A stretch of 64,000 bases of DNA from Strigamia acuminata (lineage: Eukaryota > Arthropoda > Chilopoda > Geophilomorpha > Linotaeniidae). Shown here in pieces: positions 20,420 to 33,600 of this stretch. Location of the stretch: assembly GCA_949358305.1 (NCBI GenBank), contig OX442318.1:10398517-10462516 (forward strand). Reading direction: 5' to 3'. Under the pieces are notes generated by a model. It made no database searches. It saw nothing but the letters and a program-made list of their open reading frames with translations, and was not told where the DNA came from. Position 1 is the stretch's first letter, and each line of letters starts with the position of its first letter. The position numbers and the translations under genes are program-made.

Positions 20420-21299
20420 CGTTGGGGGATTTAGCGAGATCCTCTGAAATGATTGAATGATTGATTTTCTTTTTTTTCTTTTTTTTTCTTTTTCTTTTCT
20501 TTTTATTTAGGGTGGGGTGGCGAAATACAATGAAAATATGACTTTTTATTATGGACTGATTTTTAATTTTTTTGTTGTTGTTATTATTATTATTATTATG
20601 ATTTTTTTTTTGTTTTTTTCTTGTGCATAAATTTTTTATGTGATGAAACAAAAAAATACGGTGGAAATAATATTTTTTTTTTCTTTTTTGTTTTTTTGAA
20701 ATTATTTTAAAGAAAAAAGAGAAAAAAAAAAAAACTGTGTCGAGTGGTGACTTTTAACAATATAGACTTCTTATTGATGATTTGGTGCTTTTTGTGTGAT
20801 TTTTTTATTTTTGTTTTTGTTTTTTTTAAGCAGGAAAAAGATTTTTTTCTTCTTTGATTTTTGGTTGGTTTCTTTTTTCTTTTTCTTTTTTTAAATATGT
20901 TCTATAGGAGGTTTGTGGCTGATACGTATACGTGAAGTTTTGGAAATTGAACTTTTATTGATGGACGCAATCAAAAATATAAATATATATATATAAATAT
21001 ATACATAATGTAAAAAAAAAAAAATACGGAAAATACTAGGCTTTTCATCTGGAGAAAGATCGTTTTATTTCGAATTTTTTAAAGTGGAGAGAACGGCCAT
21101 CTTTGGAACTCTAAATTACCCGTATGGTTAAGCGCAGACCGGTACTCCGGACGTTCGAGGTTTGTGTTTGTTTACGGTGGTTTTCTTTTCGGTTAAATAT
21201 TTGAGAATTTTATATTTATTATTATATTTTTATATTTTTTCGATTAATTTTGGTCGGATTTCTCCGTTTAAATCGGAAATGTTTTGAATTTATTGATCG

Positions 21300-22110
21300 A
21301 ATGGGTTCCGGTCGATGACTAGCGACGAAACCTTCAATTTAACGACAATCGAGGGCGCTGCTGTGTGCAGGAAGGAAAATGGTGTCAGACACAATCGCCC
21401 TACGAAGAATTTAATTTTTAAAACACTTTTTTCGTACAAATTCAACCACCAATTTGGAATATACACGAAAACTAGAAAACGATCTGCCTTGCTCGAGATG
21501 CGCGAAGAGGAGCGATGGTGCCGTAGCAAGGTTGGTATCAAAGAAACCAAATAGCCCTATTTTACTCGACCGGTCCTAATTTTTAGATCCAAAAAAAAAA
21601 TCTCACAAAATTGAAAAATTCTAATCTATTCGATCGAAATCATACAAAAAAAATATTTCTTTAAAGAGTTTTCGAGATTTCTAATTTTTAGATGGACCGA
21701 TCGCATCTAAAAATGATGTTCCTGCGGTCGTATCCGCGGGTTTGGGTTTATTAGCCATCAGCTGGTTTTGTGCTCTTGAAAATCGGCCTTGTAGTGTTGG
21801 CCTTCCGTTATCACGTGACCGAAATGAGTTTCCTTGTAAGGAGAAGGGCGAAGTTGTCTCCCCCACGCACGATACTCGAATGGTTCGCTACTAACCTCGT
21901 TTCTGGCTTTATCCAACATGGAGGGCTCGCCTACGAGTTGGAAGATCGTGGTGGCGGACAAATGTAGTCCGAGGATGGCGAATAGACGTCGGAATAGAAA
22001 GTTGAAGGAAATGTTGAGTAGGGTTTACACTAGGAGTCCGAAAGAAGCGGTTTGTCCGTGCCGGGAGTGCGTCGAGAAAACCATTTGCATTTCCACAAAG
22101 GGCAAGTGAC
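21300..22110. other. Coding-like region, strand and exon structure unresolved
   Basis: Several frames stay open together. On plus, ...MREEERWCRSK is followed by a possible donor (AAG/GTTGG, 21531), and a 63-codon frame from 21918 has a basic stretch NRRRNRKLK and a CPCRECVEK cysteine cluster, ending before GGCAAGTGAC, a possible GC donor. On minus, a frame through SATTIFQLVGEPSMLDKARNE ends at GAG/GTTAGT with a pyrimidine-rich CTTCTCCTTACAAG acceptor nearby. I recognise no family on either strand, so no gene is called, but composition differs from the surrounding AT-rich DNA. Confidence 0.3.
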
Positions 22111-22384
22111 ACTTTTTTTCCATTTTGCTTTTCCTGCGTTTAGTTTGTTTGTTTTTTGTGTGGAGAGGTTTTTTTCGGGCAAGGTTTGTTTGGTTTTCGT
22201 GATGTTTATTGGTGAGATGTGTGTTTTTTTTGGGGTTTTGCCATTTTTTGGGGGAATGGGGTTTTTATTGGTTGGAATTGGAGAGGAAAAGGAGTTTTTT
22301 TGGTGGAATTGTGGATGAAAATGAGGTTTTTTGGTGAGGTTATGAATGAAATGAGGTTTTGTGTGGGGAATTGTAGATGAAACG

Positions 22385-23040
22385 GAGGTTTTTTTGGTGA
22401 ATTTATTGAAAAAACGGAAGTTTATTGATGAAATTATAGATAAAACGGAGGTTTATTGATGAAATTATAGATAAAACGGAGGTTTATTGATGAAATTATA
22501 GATAAAACGGAGGTTTATTGATGAAATTATAGATAAAACTGAGGTTTATTGATGAAATTATAGATAAAACGGAGGTTTATTGATGAAATTATAGATAAAA
22601 CGGAGGGTTATTGACGAAATTATAGATAAAACGGAGGGTTATTGATGAAATTACTGATAAAACAACTTTATTTTAGTGAATTACTAGGTAAAACGACTTT
22701 ATTTTAATGAATTTATAGATAAAACGACTTTATTTTAATAAATTTATAGATAAAACGACTTTATTATAACGAATTTATAGATAAAACGACTTTATTATAA
22801 CGAATTTATAGATAAAACGACTTTATTATAACGAATTTATAGATAAAACGACTTTATTATAACGAATTTATAGATAAAACGACTTTATTATAACGAATTT
22901 ATAGATAAAACGACTTTATTATAACGAATGAATAGATAAAACGACTTTATTATAACGAATTTATAGATAAAACGACTTTATTATAACGAATGAATAGATA
23001 AAACGACTTTATTATAACGAATTTATGGATAAAACGGAGG
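22385..23040. repeat. Two linked 31-bp minisatellites
   Basis: The left block repeats a 31-bp unit with GGTTTATTGATGAAATTATA and GATAAAACGGA; the right block repeats a 31-bp unit with ACTTTATTATAACGAATTTA and TAGATAAAACG. Both share the GATAAAACG end, so one evolved from the other, at constant period. About 20 copies in total. Confidence 0.96.
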
Positions 23041-24633
23041 TTTTTGTTAAAACCACACCTAAAACGGAGTTTTTTTTGTTGAAACTACAGACAAAACGAA
23101 ACTTTTTTCTGTTTAAACCATAGATAAAACGAGATTTTCAATTAAATTGTTGAAAATGTTTTTTTTTCCACGAAATAACAGACTAAACTGATGTTTTTTT
23201 TACCATGAAATTCCACACACAACGGATATTTTGTTTCAAGTTTACTTCATTATCAAATTAAATAAAACAAAATAAACATAATTACAACGTTCCAACATAC
23301 ATTCTAATGGCTCAAAACGAGGCTCTCGAGGTTACACACACAACCAACAACACTTTGGTTTTGCATTTCGTTTTCAAGGTTTAAAATCAAAACGAATCGA
23401 ATTCCCAACCTTAACTAATCCCCGTGTCAATCATGAAAACAAATTGCATTAAATGAATGAAAACTTAATCTAAAAAAATCAAAACGACGACTTTAATGTT
23501 TCCCGGAACCCGCAAATGATGACTCGGATGACAGATGCTCGCAACGTGTCTTCGCAAACCCCCTTTATGCATTTAATTTAAAAATTTAAAAAAAAAATTC
23601 CACTTCCTCTATTTTTTCCCCATTAAATAAATGTTGTTTTACAAAAACCATAACTCGATGTTTGTTTGACCTCATGTTGACTAGTTTTTCCGTCTTTACA
23701 AATTCCAGTTTACTTGTGAATAGGTCATTATCCAACCATTTGTCAACATCCGATCAAAAGTTGTGTGGGAATCGTTGATGAGCATGCGCACTGATGCGTG
23801 TATGGCTGGCTTTATTTTCTCCCCGCTTCTTAGTGGATGAGCCCGGCATGAGGAGACACTCGAATGACCCCGATGTGGCGAGGAAGGACCGTTTCCGCCA
23901 TGCCAAATTATCCTATCTATTTAAGATGAAGATATATATTTTTTTTTTACCTTTTATGTTTTTTTAAATCGATTTTCGTGACCTTTTACGCCTAAATTGA
24001 ATACAGGTAAAATGGCGCACGCCGCGAGAGAGAAATTTGAATTCATTTATTGTTGGGATTGGTGGAAAATTAATGCTACCCACGACCGCTCTATCTATTT
24101 ATTTTTGGGTGTTTGTTTAGGTTCAAGTGAGGTTAGATTGCAGTTTGTTTTTGTTGTGCTTTTTTTTTGCCGGGTGGAGTAAATGCGGTCTAATCTTATC
24201 TAATCGGTTAAATATAAGTTTGTAAACATAGTTTGGGTTACTGATAATTAAATGAGCAAAAAATACGAGCGGATGAAGCGGGTTTTGTGTGAGGATTGAA
24301 ACGGATTGAATATGGATTGACGAATGAAAAGAAATCGCTCGGGTTTCCGGCAGATCAATAAATACGATAAAAAAATCGATTTGCCGATTGTTAGTGAAAT
24401 AAAATCGATAAAATGTCGAATCGATTAATGAGAATACCCGGATATGGTTGAAATTCGTTTGGTTTTGGTCGGTTTTGGATGAATTTGGTGTTTTTATCGA
24501 TAAAAATCGATAAATCGCTCGTTTTTGGTTCGTTTTTCGATATTTTTCCGTGAAATTGTTTTTTAATTTTGAGATTTTTTTAACTCTTTGATTTATTAAT
24601 TCAGTTTTAATGTTTTTTTTTTTAGTGAGCAGG

Positions 24634-27600
24634 ATGTTGGAGTCACAATCATTATACAAACCTTCTTCACCACAACAACCGACAGTAAAAAGACGACGAC
24701 TTCGCCTTTGTTCTGTTCCTCTTGTTGATTTAAGGTATAAAAATGCGAATTTTATCGAATTGTTATTAAAAAGAATTGTTTTTATTTTGTGTTTTGTGGT
24801 AAATAAGCTCGAAAAAACGTTGCTTTTGCGATTTTTTTGCCGTAAAATGTGGGAAAATGGTTGAAAATATCGAAAAAGATCGAATTTTCATATTGTTTTA
24901 TTTGATTTCTGGTTTTAGATCAAACTCACTTTCCGGGAGCGCCGTAGAATGCGAGGAAATCCGGGCACGTTTGTCCATAACTAATTTCCTTTCCACTGAT
25001 TTGATTGACGGTAATCATCTGTCCACGGTAAAATAACGACAAAATTGTCAAAGAAAAAAGAAATAATTGAGTTTTCAAATAATAAATTTAACGGATTTTC
25101 ATTCAATTAATCTTATTTTATTTTTTCTAAAATATTATAAAAAATATATATGTATTCATAAATCCATTTTATCACAGCTTGACAAACCTGAAAAAATTTG
25201 TCAATAATTCAATTTCTAATCGTAAAAATTCAACTTTTCGACCGTTAAATAAAGTCGACACATTTTTATTGCCATTACGTCAACACGAAACTTCGGTTTC
25301 CTGTTCCAAGTTTGGATTAAAATTTGAAAAATTTTCTCTTAATTGTTAACAACCTTGAAAATATTGTTACGAATCCACACTGTTTACAAATTCAACATCA
25401 AAAACACGTTTTAGACGTAGAAAAATACATTTTAAAAGGCAAAATAGCCGAATAATATCGAAAAATAAACACAAAATGGACAAAAATCGATTTCTAAATC
25501 GCCATTTCTAAGTTTTTTGCCTTTCAACGAAGTAGCAACAACCCCCATGTTATTTCTGCGGGTATTTTCACTTGTAGCGAGTTCGCTTTAACGAGTTTTC
25601 GGCTTGAAATCGATTTTTGTGATGCGCGGAACTTGAGCGCAGCCATTGCCGGTAGCGGCGCTCGTTGGCAGCCTTGGCCGGGGTCGAATTCGATGGGATC
25701 TGCATTGGAAGTGCAGCAATGTTTTGATAAATTAGTCGCGTGTTTTCGCGACGTGATACTCGGCTCATTCTATTGGCCGAAGTATGGTTTGTCCGCATCG
25801 TATCGGTCACGTGAATTATGTCAGGTGTGATATTATCCGCGGGTTTATCCTCCTTTAATCGATGGGTGTGGTTTGTGCACGTGTATTTTTGATTATTAAA
25901 TTTAAAATTTTTCACGTTCAGGTTGGCCAGTGGATGGGATCTGACGGCATGGAAGGAACTTCTCACAGTCGGATTAAACATTTAACAAGGTTTGATGAAA
26001 ATTGAAAAGTCAAGAATTTTTTTTTTTTAGTTTTTTATAATAAAAAAATTTTAAATTTAATTTTTTGTTTATATATATGTTTTTTTTTAATTTTTAGTAG
26101 TTGGGATGGTCAGTCAAGGTTTCCCAAGTTAGATGAATGTGCACATTTTCATTATGAATTTGTCGAATTGGGACCTATTCAGGTGATGATTTTAATAATT
26201 AATTGATTTTATCGCAATGTACTTATTTTTGATAACATGACAAGCCAATGATACATTGCTAATAACTTTAAGCTGATACAGTCGAAACTCTTTATAACGA
26301 ATCGCAAGGGATCCGAAAAATCGATTCGTTATAACGAGAATTCGTTATATCGAAATTTTTTTAGCGTTCAGCCAACCAAACCAGCCGTTTTTAGGTATTC
26401 GTTGTATTGATAATTCGTTATATCGCGATTCGTTATAAAGCGTTTAGACTGTAATTAATTGATGTTTTTGAAATTTACCGTATTGATGCACTTTTAAGGG
26501 CATGCCACTAAACTGCAAGTATGACCAGACGTTTTTTAAAAATTTTACAAAATTGTTTTAAAAAAAATGTTTTAGATTTGCATTTAAGGGTATGTCGTTA
26601 AAAGCGCGTCAATACGATATTTATTTATTTATTTATTTTCGCAGGAATATCTTATCGTATATTGTATTCCTTCGAATAAGAGCTGCGGCGTAGCATACAT
26701 TCGACGTTCGTTAAGTTAAATACAAAAAAATTCCGTATTGTCGCGATAATACGATGGTTTTGCTCTCTCAGCCATGGCTCTTATTCGAGGGCGGCTCTTA
26801 ATGGAAGGAATACAGCAATTGTTATTGAAAAGCGCGTCACGGTATATATTTATTGGTTTGGTTATTTCTTAGGTTTGTTTATACGATGAGACGCAACGAA
26901 ATAGCAAGTTATTGACGACCGGTGAAGAAGAACGAAGCGAATATTTTCCAATCCAAATAACTAGCATGGGAAAATCATGGGTTGTTCGACGCACATATGA
27001 TAATTTTTGCTTGTTGGATGAGAGATTACATCAATGTATTTACGATCGGAAATTCAGCGGCTTACCGGAGTTAATGCAGTCTGCCGATGAAGACTCTGAG
27101 GTAGTTTATCGTTGAATTTGAATTTAGTGAGTTTTATTCGCCACAAAATGGAGAAAAGTCGAGAAAATAATGTAAAATAAAATAAAATTTTGCATTAAAA
27201 TGTTTTTTTTTAATATCCCCCGTTTGTTTCTCTGTGGTGGGGAATGAGTGAGTCATCTGGCGAGGGGGATGACTCATGATTTTTATTCAGTTATCAAGTT
27301 ACAGTTTGCTGAATCTTGTTTATCTATTTGAGGGAAATAAATGGGAGAAAAAATGGAAAGAATTTGCTTTTACTTTTTTTAAGTGACAAAATTTAGTGCA
27401 GCAAATAAATTTAATTTTTTTGAATAAAAATAACAAAAATAATTTTTTTTTTTTTATGTATAAGTGATATTTTAGTGGTGAAATGTGAAATTTAATCCGC
27501 AAAGTTGGTTGAAATTGCAGAAAGAGTTCGGTTTGTCACATTGCACTTGGCGACTAATTTTTCTACTTTTTCTTTGTAGGATATTCGACTTTTACTCAGC

Positions 27601-30600
27601 GAATACCTCGAACGCTTTTCCATAATTGCCGGAAGTTTGATCAGTTGTGGTCCAATTTTAAATTGGTTTGAGGTAAGAAATTAAATGAATAAAAATATTT
27701 TTTTAGGTCAAGGAAATTGTTGGCCATTATACTCCTTACAGTTAAAAAAATGCATTTTACGCACAAAAATTGAACTATTTGGTTTAAAAATGGATCAAAA
27801 TCAACTTTTAGGCTTAAGAATGTGCAAAAAAGTATACACATTTGAATTAAATATATATTGATCATTAGTTGTGGGCAGTGTTGTTTAATTAACGTTTCTG
27901 GTGTAGTTTTTTTCGCTCTTTCTTTTGGTGTTTAGTTTTTGACAATTCGAGCTTTCGTTCTCGAGATATTTGCGCTTTTCATCAACGAAAAGATAGATAT
28001 CTTCCATTAAAGTGCGTATACACTTTTTTGACGCACCCTAAAGATTAGTGCAATCAACGTGGCAAATTGGGACAAAAATTGACGAAAAGCTCAAATAATT
28101 CGAGAACGGAACCTCGGATCATCGAAAAATAATTTGCGTAAATTTGTAAATAAAATTGAATTTGTTAATTTCTAGCTTGATAATCGAGGTAACCGGCTCA
28201 TAGTGACCGACGAATCGGCGATAAACACCCCTGCAGTGGCCGCTGCTTACGTTGTGAAAAGATACTTGGCTCAAGCGTCCGACGAAATCTCATTTGAGGT
28301 AATTGTGAATCACAAAAATATTTCTGTGAAGTGTTTTTTATATTATTAAACAGGAAATGAATCAAAAGGAAATGTCATTTGACTGCCATTTTTTTTTTAA
28401 ATTTCTTAAATTTAATTTTTGTTTTAAAAAAAAGAAACTAACGAAACAAATTGTTTGATTTAATTGACAGGTCGGTGATATGATATCTGTAATTGATATG
28501 CCGCCTCCGGAAGAATCGGTGTGGTGGAGAGGAAAAAAGGGATTCGAAGTCGGTTTCTTTCCGTGCGAGTGCGTGGAAGTCATCGGTGATAAGTTGCCCC
28601 AGTCTATTAACATTCCAAGAGCTCCTACCAAACCAGGTAACGAAAAAAACAATATCAACTACTGCGAAAGCATTTGCCAAGAATAGTTTCATTGATCAAT
28701 AACAACTGAGGCAGAAATACAATAAACTAGCAGATAACCGTGCCTATTGCACTGCCCGGCTTTAGTATAGAGATTTATGTGGTAGTAATGTGGGTTGTTT
28801 ACTTGCGCGTAGTTGTTAAATTGCTTCAAAAAAAGTGTAGAAAATACTAGTTCATTAAGGTAAATATTTTATTTTTGCGGACTATAAGACGCACCCTAAA
28901 TTTATCGGTCAATTTTTAGAAAAAAATACATTTTGGAGACAAATTTTTATTAAAGAAAAAGGTTTACGCGTTTCTCCCAGAGAATACTGTATCGCGGCGT
29001 CTTTCAAACGCGTCCATTAACCTTCTTGGAAACGCGATTCGTTACAAATGTTTTTAAATTTTATTTTATTTTATTTTATTTTATTTTATTTTATTTTATT
29101 TTATTTTTATAATTTCTCGATTTAAGTTATTTTTAACGAGAAATCTTGCGGTATTTGTCTCGATAAACATGAGGAAAGAGTAGACTGACTAAAATCTAAA
29201 TTTGTAGCGAGTGAATAATATAATTCTAGGGATAGTTGTGACCTAGTTGCGAGGTTTGGACTGATTAATGATAATGAGTATGATTCGGGAACACGAATTT
29301 GCATGACAATAAGTGGCAGCTGTTTTTATTTATTTTTATTTTTGTATTTAGAATTCCGGTTTAATGATATTGATTTTGGGTTTTTCAGTATTAAGAAAAC
29401 ACGGCAAGTTGATATCCTTTTTTCGTTCGTTTATCCTGTCTCGTCCATCTCGGCGGAAATTAAAGCAGAGCGGGATACTGAAGGAGAGAGTATTCGGCTG
29501 TGATTTGGGGGAACATCTTCTAAATTCTCAACACGAAAGTGAGTAACGTGCGTAACGTGAGTTCGCAAATTAACGAAATCAGTAGCCGAGGGCTTACATT
29601 TCAGAGCTGAATGACGTAATAGCGTCAGACATCTCAATTACATTAATTACGTAGTAATTTAAAGCCACAATGCGTCACAATTTTGTTATAATTAATTATA
29701 ATTATAATACAAGTGACAAAAACCTAAAATAATAATGTATCGCAATGAAAACATGACATAATTACGTGAAAACTGATGTAAATATGACATAATTACGTGA
29801 AAACTGATGTAAATATGACATAATTACGTGATAATTGATGTAAATATGACAAAATTACGTAATAATTGGTGTAAATATGACAAAATTACGTGAAAATTGG
29901 TGTAAATATGACAAAATTTGTGTAAATGTGACAAAATTACGTGAAAATTGGTGTAAATATGACAAAATTACGTGAAAATTGGTGTAAATATGGCAAAATT
30001 ACATGAAAATTGGTGTAAATATGACAAAGTTATGTGAAAATTGGTGTAAATATGACAAAATTACATGAAAATTGGTGTAAATGTGACATAATAACGTTTT
30101 AAATGAGTTTAATTAAGTATATAATTTCTAATAGATGTTGTTGTTGTTTAGTTCCTATGGTGCTAAGTTGCTGCTCGCAGTTCATCGAAGAACACGGCAT
30201 CGTGGACGGCATCTACCGTCTGTCGGGCGTCACATCCAACATTCAGAAACTCAGGAATTCCTTCGACGAAGATCGAGTGCCAAACCTGAACGATTCGGCC
30301 ATCGTGCAAGACATCCACTGCGTAGCTTCCTGTTTGAAAATGTATTTCCGCGAGTTACCCAACCCGCTGCTCACCTACCAGTTGTACGACAAATTTGTGG
30401 TGAGAAAACGAGAAAGTGAAAGAAAGAAAAATAATGAGAATAAATATTTATTTGTTTGTGCGTTTGTTTAGAGCGCGGTTCAGACGGGCGAAAGTGTGCG
30501 TTTGCTCAACATGAGGGACGTGGTACAGCAGTTGCCGCCACCCCATTACCGGACACTGGAGTATTTGATCCGCCATTTGGCGTGCGTGGCGTCGCACGGA

Positions 30601-33600
30601 GCGGAGACGGGCATGACGCCGAAGAACGTGGCTATTGTGTGGGCGCCGAATCTGTTGCGGTCCAAGGAGTTGGAGATTGGGAGCGTGGCGGCTCTGCAGG
30701 TTGTCGGGGTTCAGGCGATCGTCACGGAGTATTTGATTCGTTATGTTGATCTCATCTTTAATGATAAAATTGCTACTTTTTGTGGAAGTAAAAATACTGC
30801 TGGTGAGTGAGTGGTTGGCATTGGCAGTTCAGTTTGCTTTGTTCACTACGATTTTTGCTCTTTCTAGTCTCGTTTAAATATAATTTCAATGATTTTCACT
30901 GATTTTAGTCTTATTTCAATATAATTTCAATGATTTTCACTGATTTTAGTCTTATTTCAATATAATTTTAATGATTTTCATCAGATTTCAGTGATTTTTA
31001 TTGATTTATTTCAGAATTCAGTGATTTTTATTGATTTATGTCAGATTTCAGTGATTTTATTGATTTATATCAGATTTCATTGATTTTTTTATTGATTTAT
31101 GTTAGATGTCAGTGATTTTTATTGATTTATGTCAGAATTCAGTGATTTTTTTATTGATTTATATTAGATTTCAGTGATTTTTATTGATTTATATCAGAAT
31201 TCAGTGATTTTTTTATTGATTTATATTAGATTTCAGTGATTTTATTGATTTATATCAGATTTCATTGATTTTTTTATTGATTTATGTTAGATGTCAGTGA
31301 TTTTTATTGATTTATGTCAGAATTCAGTGATTTTTTTATTGATTTATATTAGATTTCAGTGATTTTTATTGATTTATATCAGAATTCAGTGATTTTTTTA
31401 TTGATTTATATTAGATTTCAGTGATTTTTATTGATTTATATCAGATTTCAGTGATTTTTATTGATTTATATCAGATTTCGGTGATTTTTTTATTGATTTG
31501 TGTCAGATTTTAATGGTTTTTCATTGATTTTTATCAGGTAGTAATGGTTTAATTTTTAACTTGAATTGTGAAGATTTTAATTGCACCGGATTCTTTTCAA
31601 TTGACTATTCATAAAAAATAGAAATAAAATTTCCCATTAAACATTTGCAGGCACCCCGAAGAAAACCAGGCCTAAATCTCTGGCGATTTCCACCCCGACC
31701 AAACTGTTGTCGCTGGAAGAAGCCAGGTCCAGAGCTTTAAGCACCAGCAGTCAACCGCAACAGAAATACATCGAAGTCGGCGGCGGCACCGCCACACTCC
31801 CAACCAAATACCACACTGTGATCGAATTGCCGCACCGCAAACGCGGAAGTGCGAAATTGAAAAAATCTCCCATCGGTTGGAAGTCCTTCTTCTCCAAGGA
31901 TAAGAAAATCAGCAAAGAAAAGATGGAGGGCGGCGAACAATCCGGGTCCAATTTACAATCGGGAGCGAGCGACGGAGCTACCGTAAGCCACCGATGACTA
32001 GACCCAATTAAAACGAATCGGATGATTAATTTGAGTCGATTTTGTTTACAGAAAGAAACGTTTTGTCAAGTGGATTGTGCCGCTGCCGGCACGAAGCAGT
32101 TGAGATCGGTGAAGAGTGCCGAGTCTCTCGTTTCGTTCAGTCATAGTTTTAGTATTTTACAGGAGATGAATTTGAATTTAGGTAATTGATTGTGCCGGTT
32201 TTTAGTCGAGGAATATTTAATTAGACGGAAAAAATATTAGGTGCGTTCAATTTCAAATCGAAAAACCGATTCTTTCGATTTCCTCGCACGGAAATGACGT
32301 AAAACGCGTCAAAAAGTCAAAAACCGATTCGATAATCAAGTTTTTATAATCGATTTGTTTTATTTTCGCAATTTGAAATTGAATGAACGTGTTATTTAGA
32401 CGGAAACTCCGAAATTTCCGACGTAAAAAATGTAATTTTATACATGAAAACTATTAATTTAAGTGTAAAACGAAATGTTAGCGATTAACCGTCAATATTC
32501 TTAATTACCAATTGCAGACACCTCCACGTCCACCTCGAAGACCGAAGTGATCAAAAGGGACCTTTCCTGCATCGTAACTCGATCCCCACCCCACACACAC
32601 GTGCGCTCAATGTCCCACGACTCGTACTTCGAACTAGCGGCCGACGACGAACCCCGAGTCGACATCGCCGTGATGCGCACCTGCGAAGAAACCAGCGAAG
32701 CCAGCGTCAACAGCGAGATCTCCCGCGAGGACCTAGAAAACAAATCCCCCAAGAAACACCGCTGGAAATCCGACACGTCCAAACTGAGCCTCAAAGCCAA
32801 GCTGAAGCACGCGTTCTCGTCGCCGCCGAGCGCCCGCAAATCCCTCGACAAACTCGGCGGCATCGACAACCTCGGCGCGGACGAGTGCGAGGGCGACGGC
32901 GACGACGCGAGCAAGGACAACTCGAAAGTGATGAAGTGGATGAAGTCGAGCGAGAAGGTGATCATCGAGCGCTACGGCAGCGAGAAGACGGTCATCGTCG
33001 AGGTGCACGCGACGCAGGAGAGCGACGAGGACCCCAACGACGAAATGGCTCAACTCGGCTCCCCCACTTCGATCCTCGCCACCATTTCCGACAACGAGAC
33101 GCTGAGCGTGACCGCGGCCGACGAGACCAGCGAGGGCATCGTCGACACGTCGGACGCCGAGTGGGGACACTCGGAGGTCTCCACGCCCAAGTCGTTCAGC
33201 GCCGATCTGCTCGACAACGAGGTGTTCACGGCGCTCTCGTTCCGGCTCGACGACACCTTCTTCTACCGCAAATCGTGCGGCGACGACCCCGACGCCGAAG
33301 CCGAGGAGGTGACCATCCGCGACAGCCCCATCCCGGAGATCCAGCTCGTGCCGTCGCCCGCGCTCACGCTCGACATGTCCGAGAGCACGCCGAGTCCGCC
33401 CACGTCCGGCGACGGCAACGCGTCGAAGCAACAGTTCGCGTACACCGTGCTCGTGGACGAGGACGCGCTCGACAAGGACGACGGACACGCGACGGAGCTC
33501 GCCGAGGTGAAGGACGGTTTGCTGAGTTTGAATCGGATTTCCGACGACGAGGTGGTGATTCGCGTGGAGGAGACGGAGCAACTGGTGCGCATCGAGCCGG

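Larger units (their letters stand above)
20420..24633. other. DYRK1A 3' flank and a poorly resolved region
   Basis: 20420-21020 is T-rich and likely DYRK1A 3' UTR, ending near TATA/ATAAATATATA and A-rich tracts. 21300-22110 is GC-richer with overlapping open frames on both strands, discussed separately. 22320-23040 is a large minisatellite. 23040-24630 is A/T-rich; it shows scattered short frames only, and I see no gene there. Promoter or unseen 5' exons of the RhoGAP gene may lie in the last kilobase. Confidence 0.5.

Noticed and set aside
22385-23040. CRISPR-like array (regular ~31-bp units)
   Set aside because: Units are head-to-tail without unique spacers, and the genome is eukaryotic; it is a minisatellite.
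24123-24659. 178-codon minus-strand frame upstream of the RhoGAP gene
   Set aside because: Asn/Ile/Phe-rich translation of AT-rich DNA with no recognisable domain.
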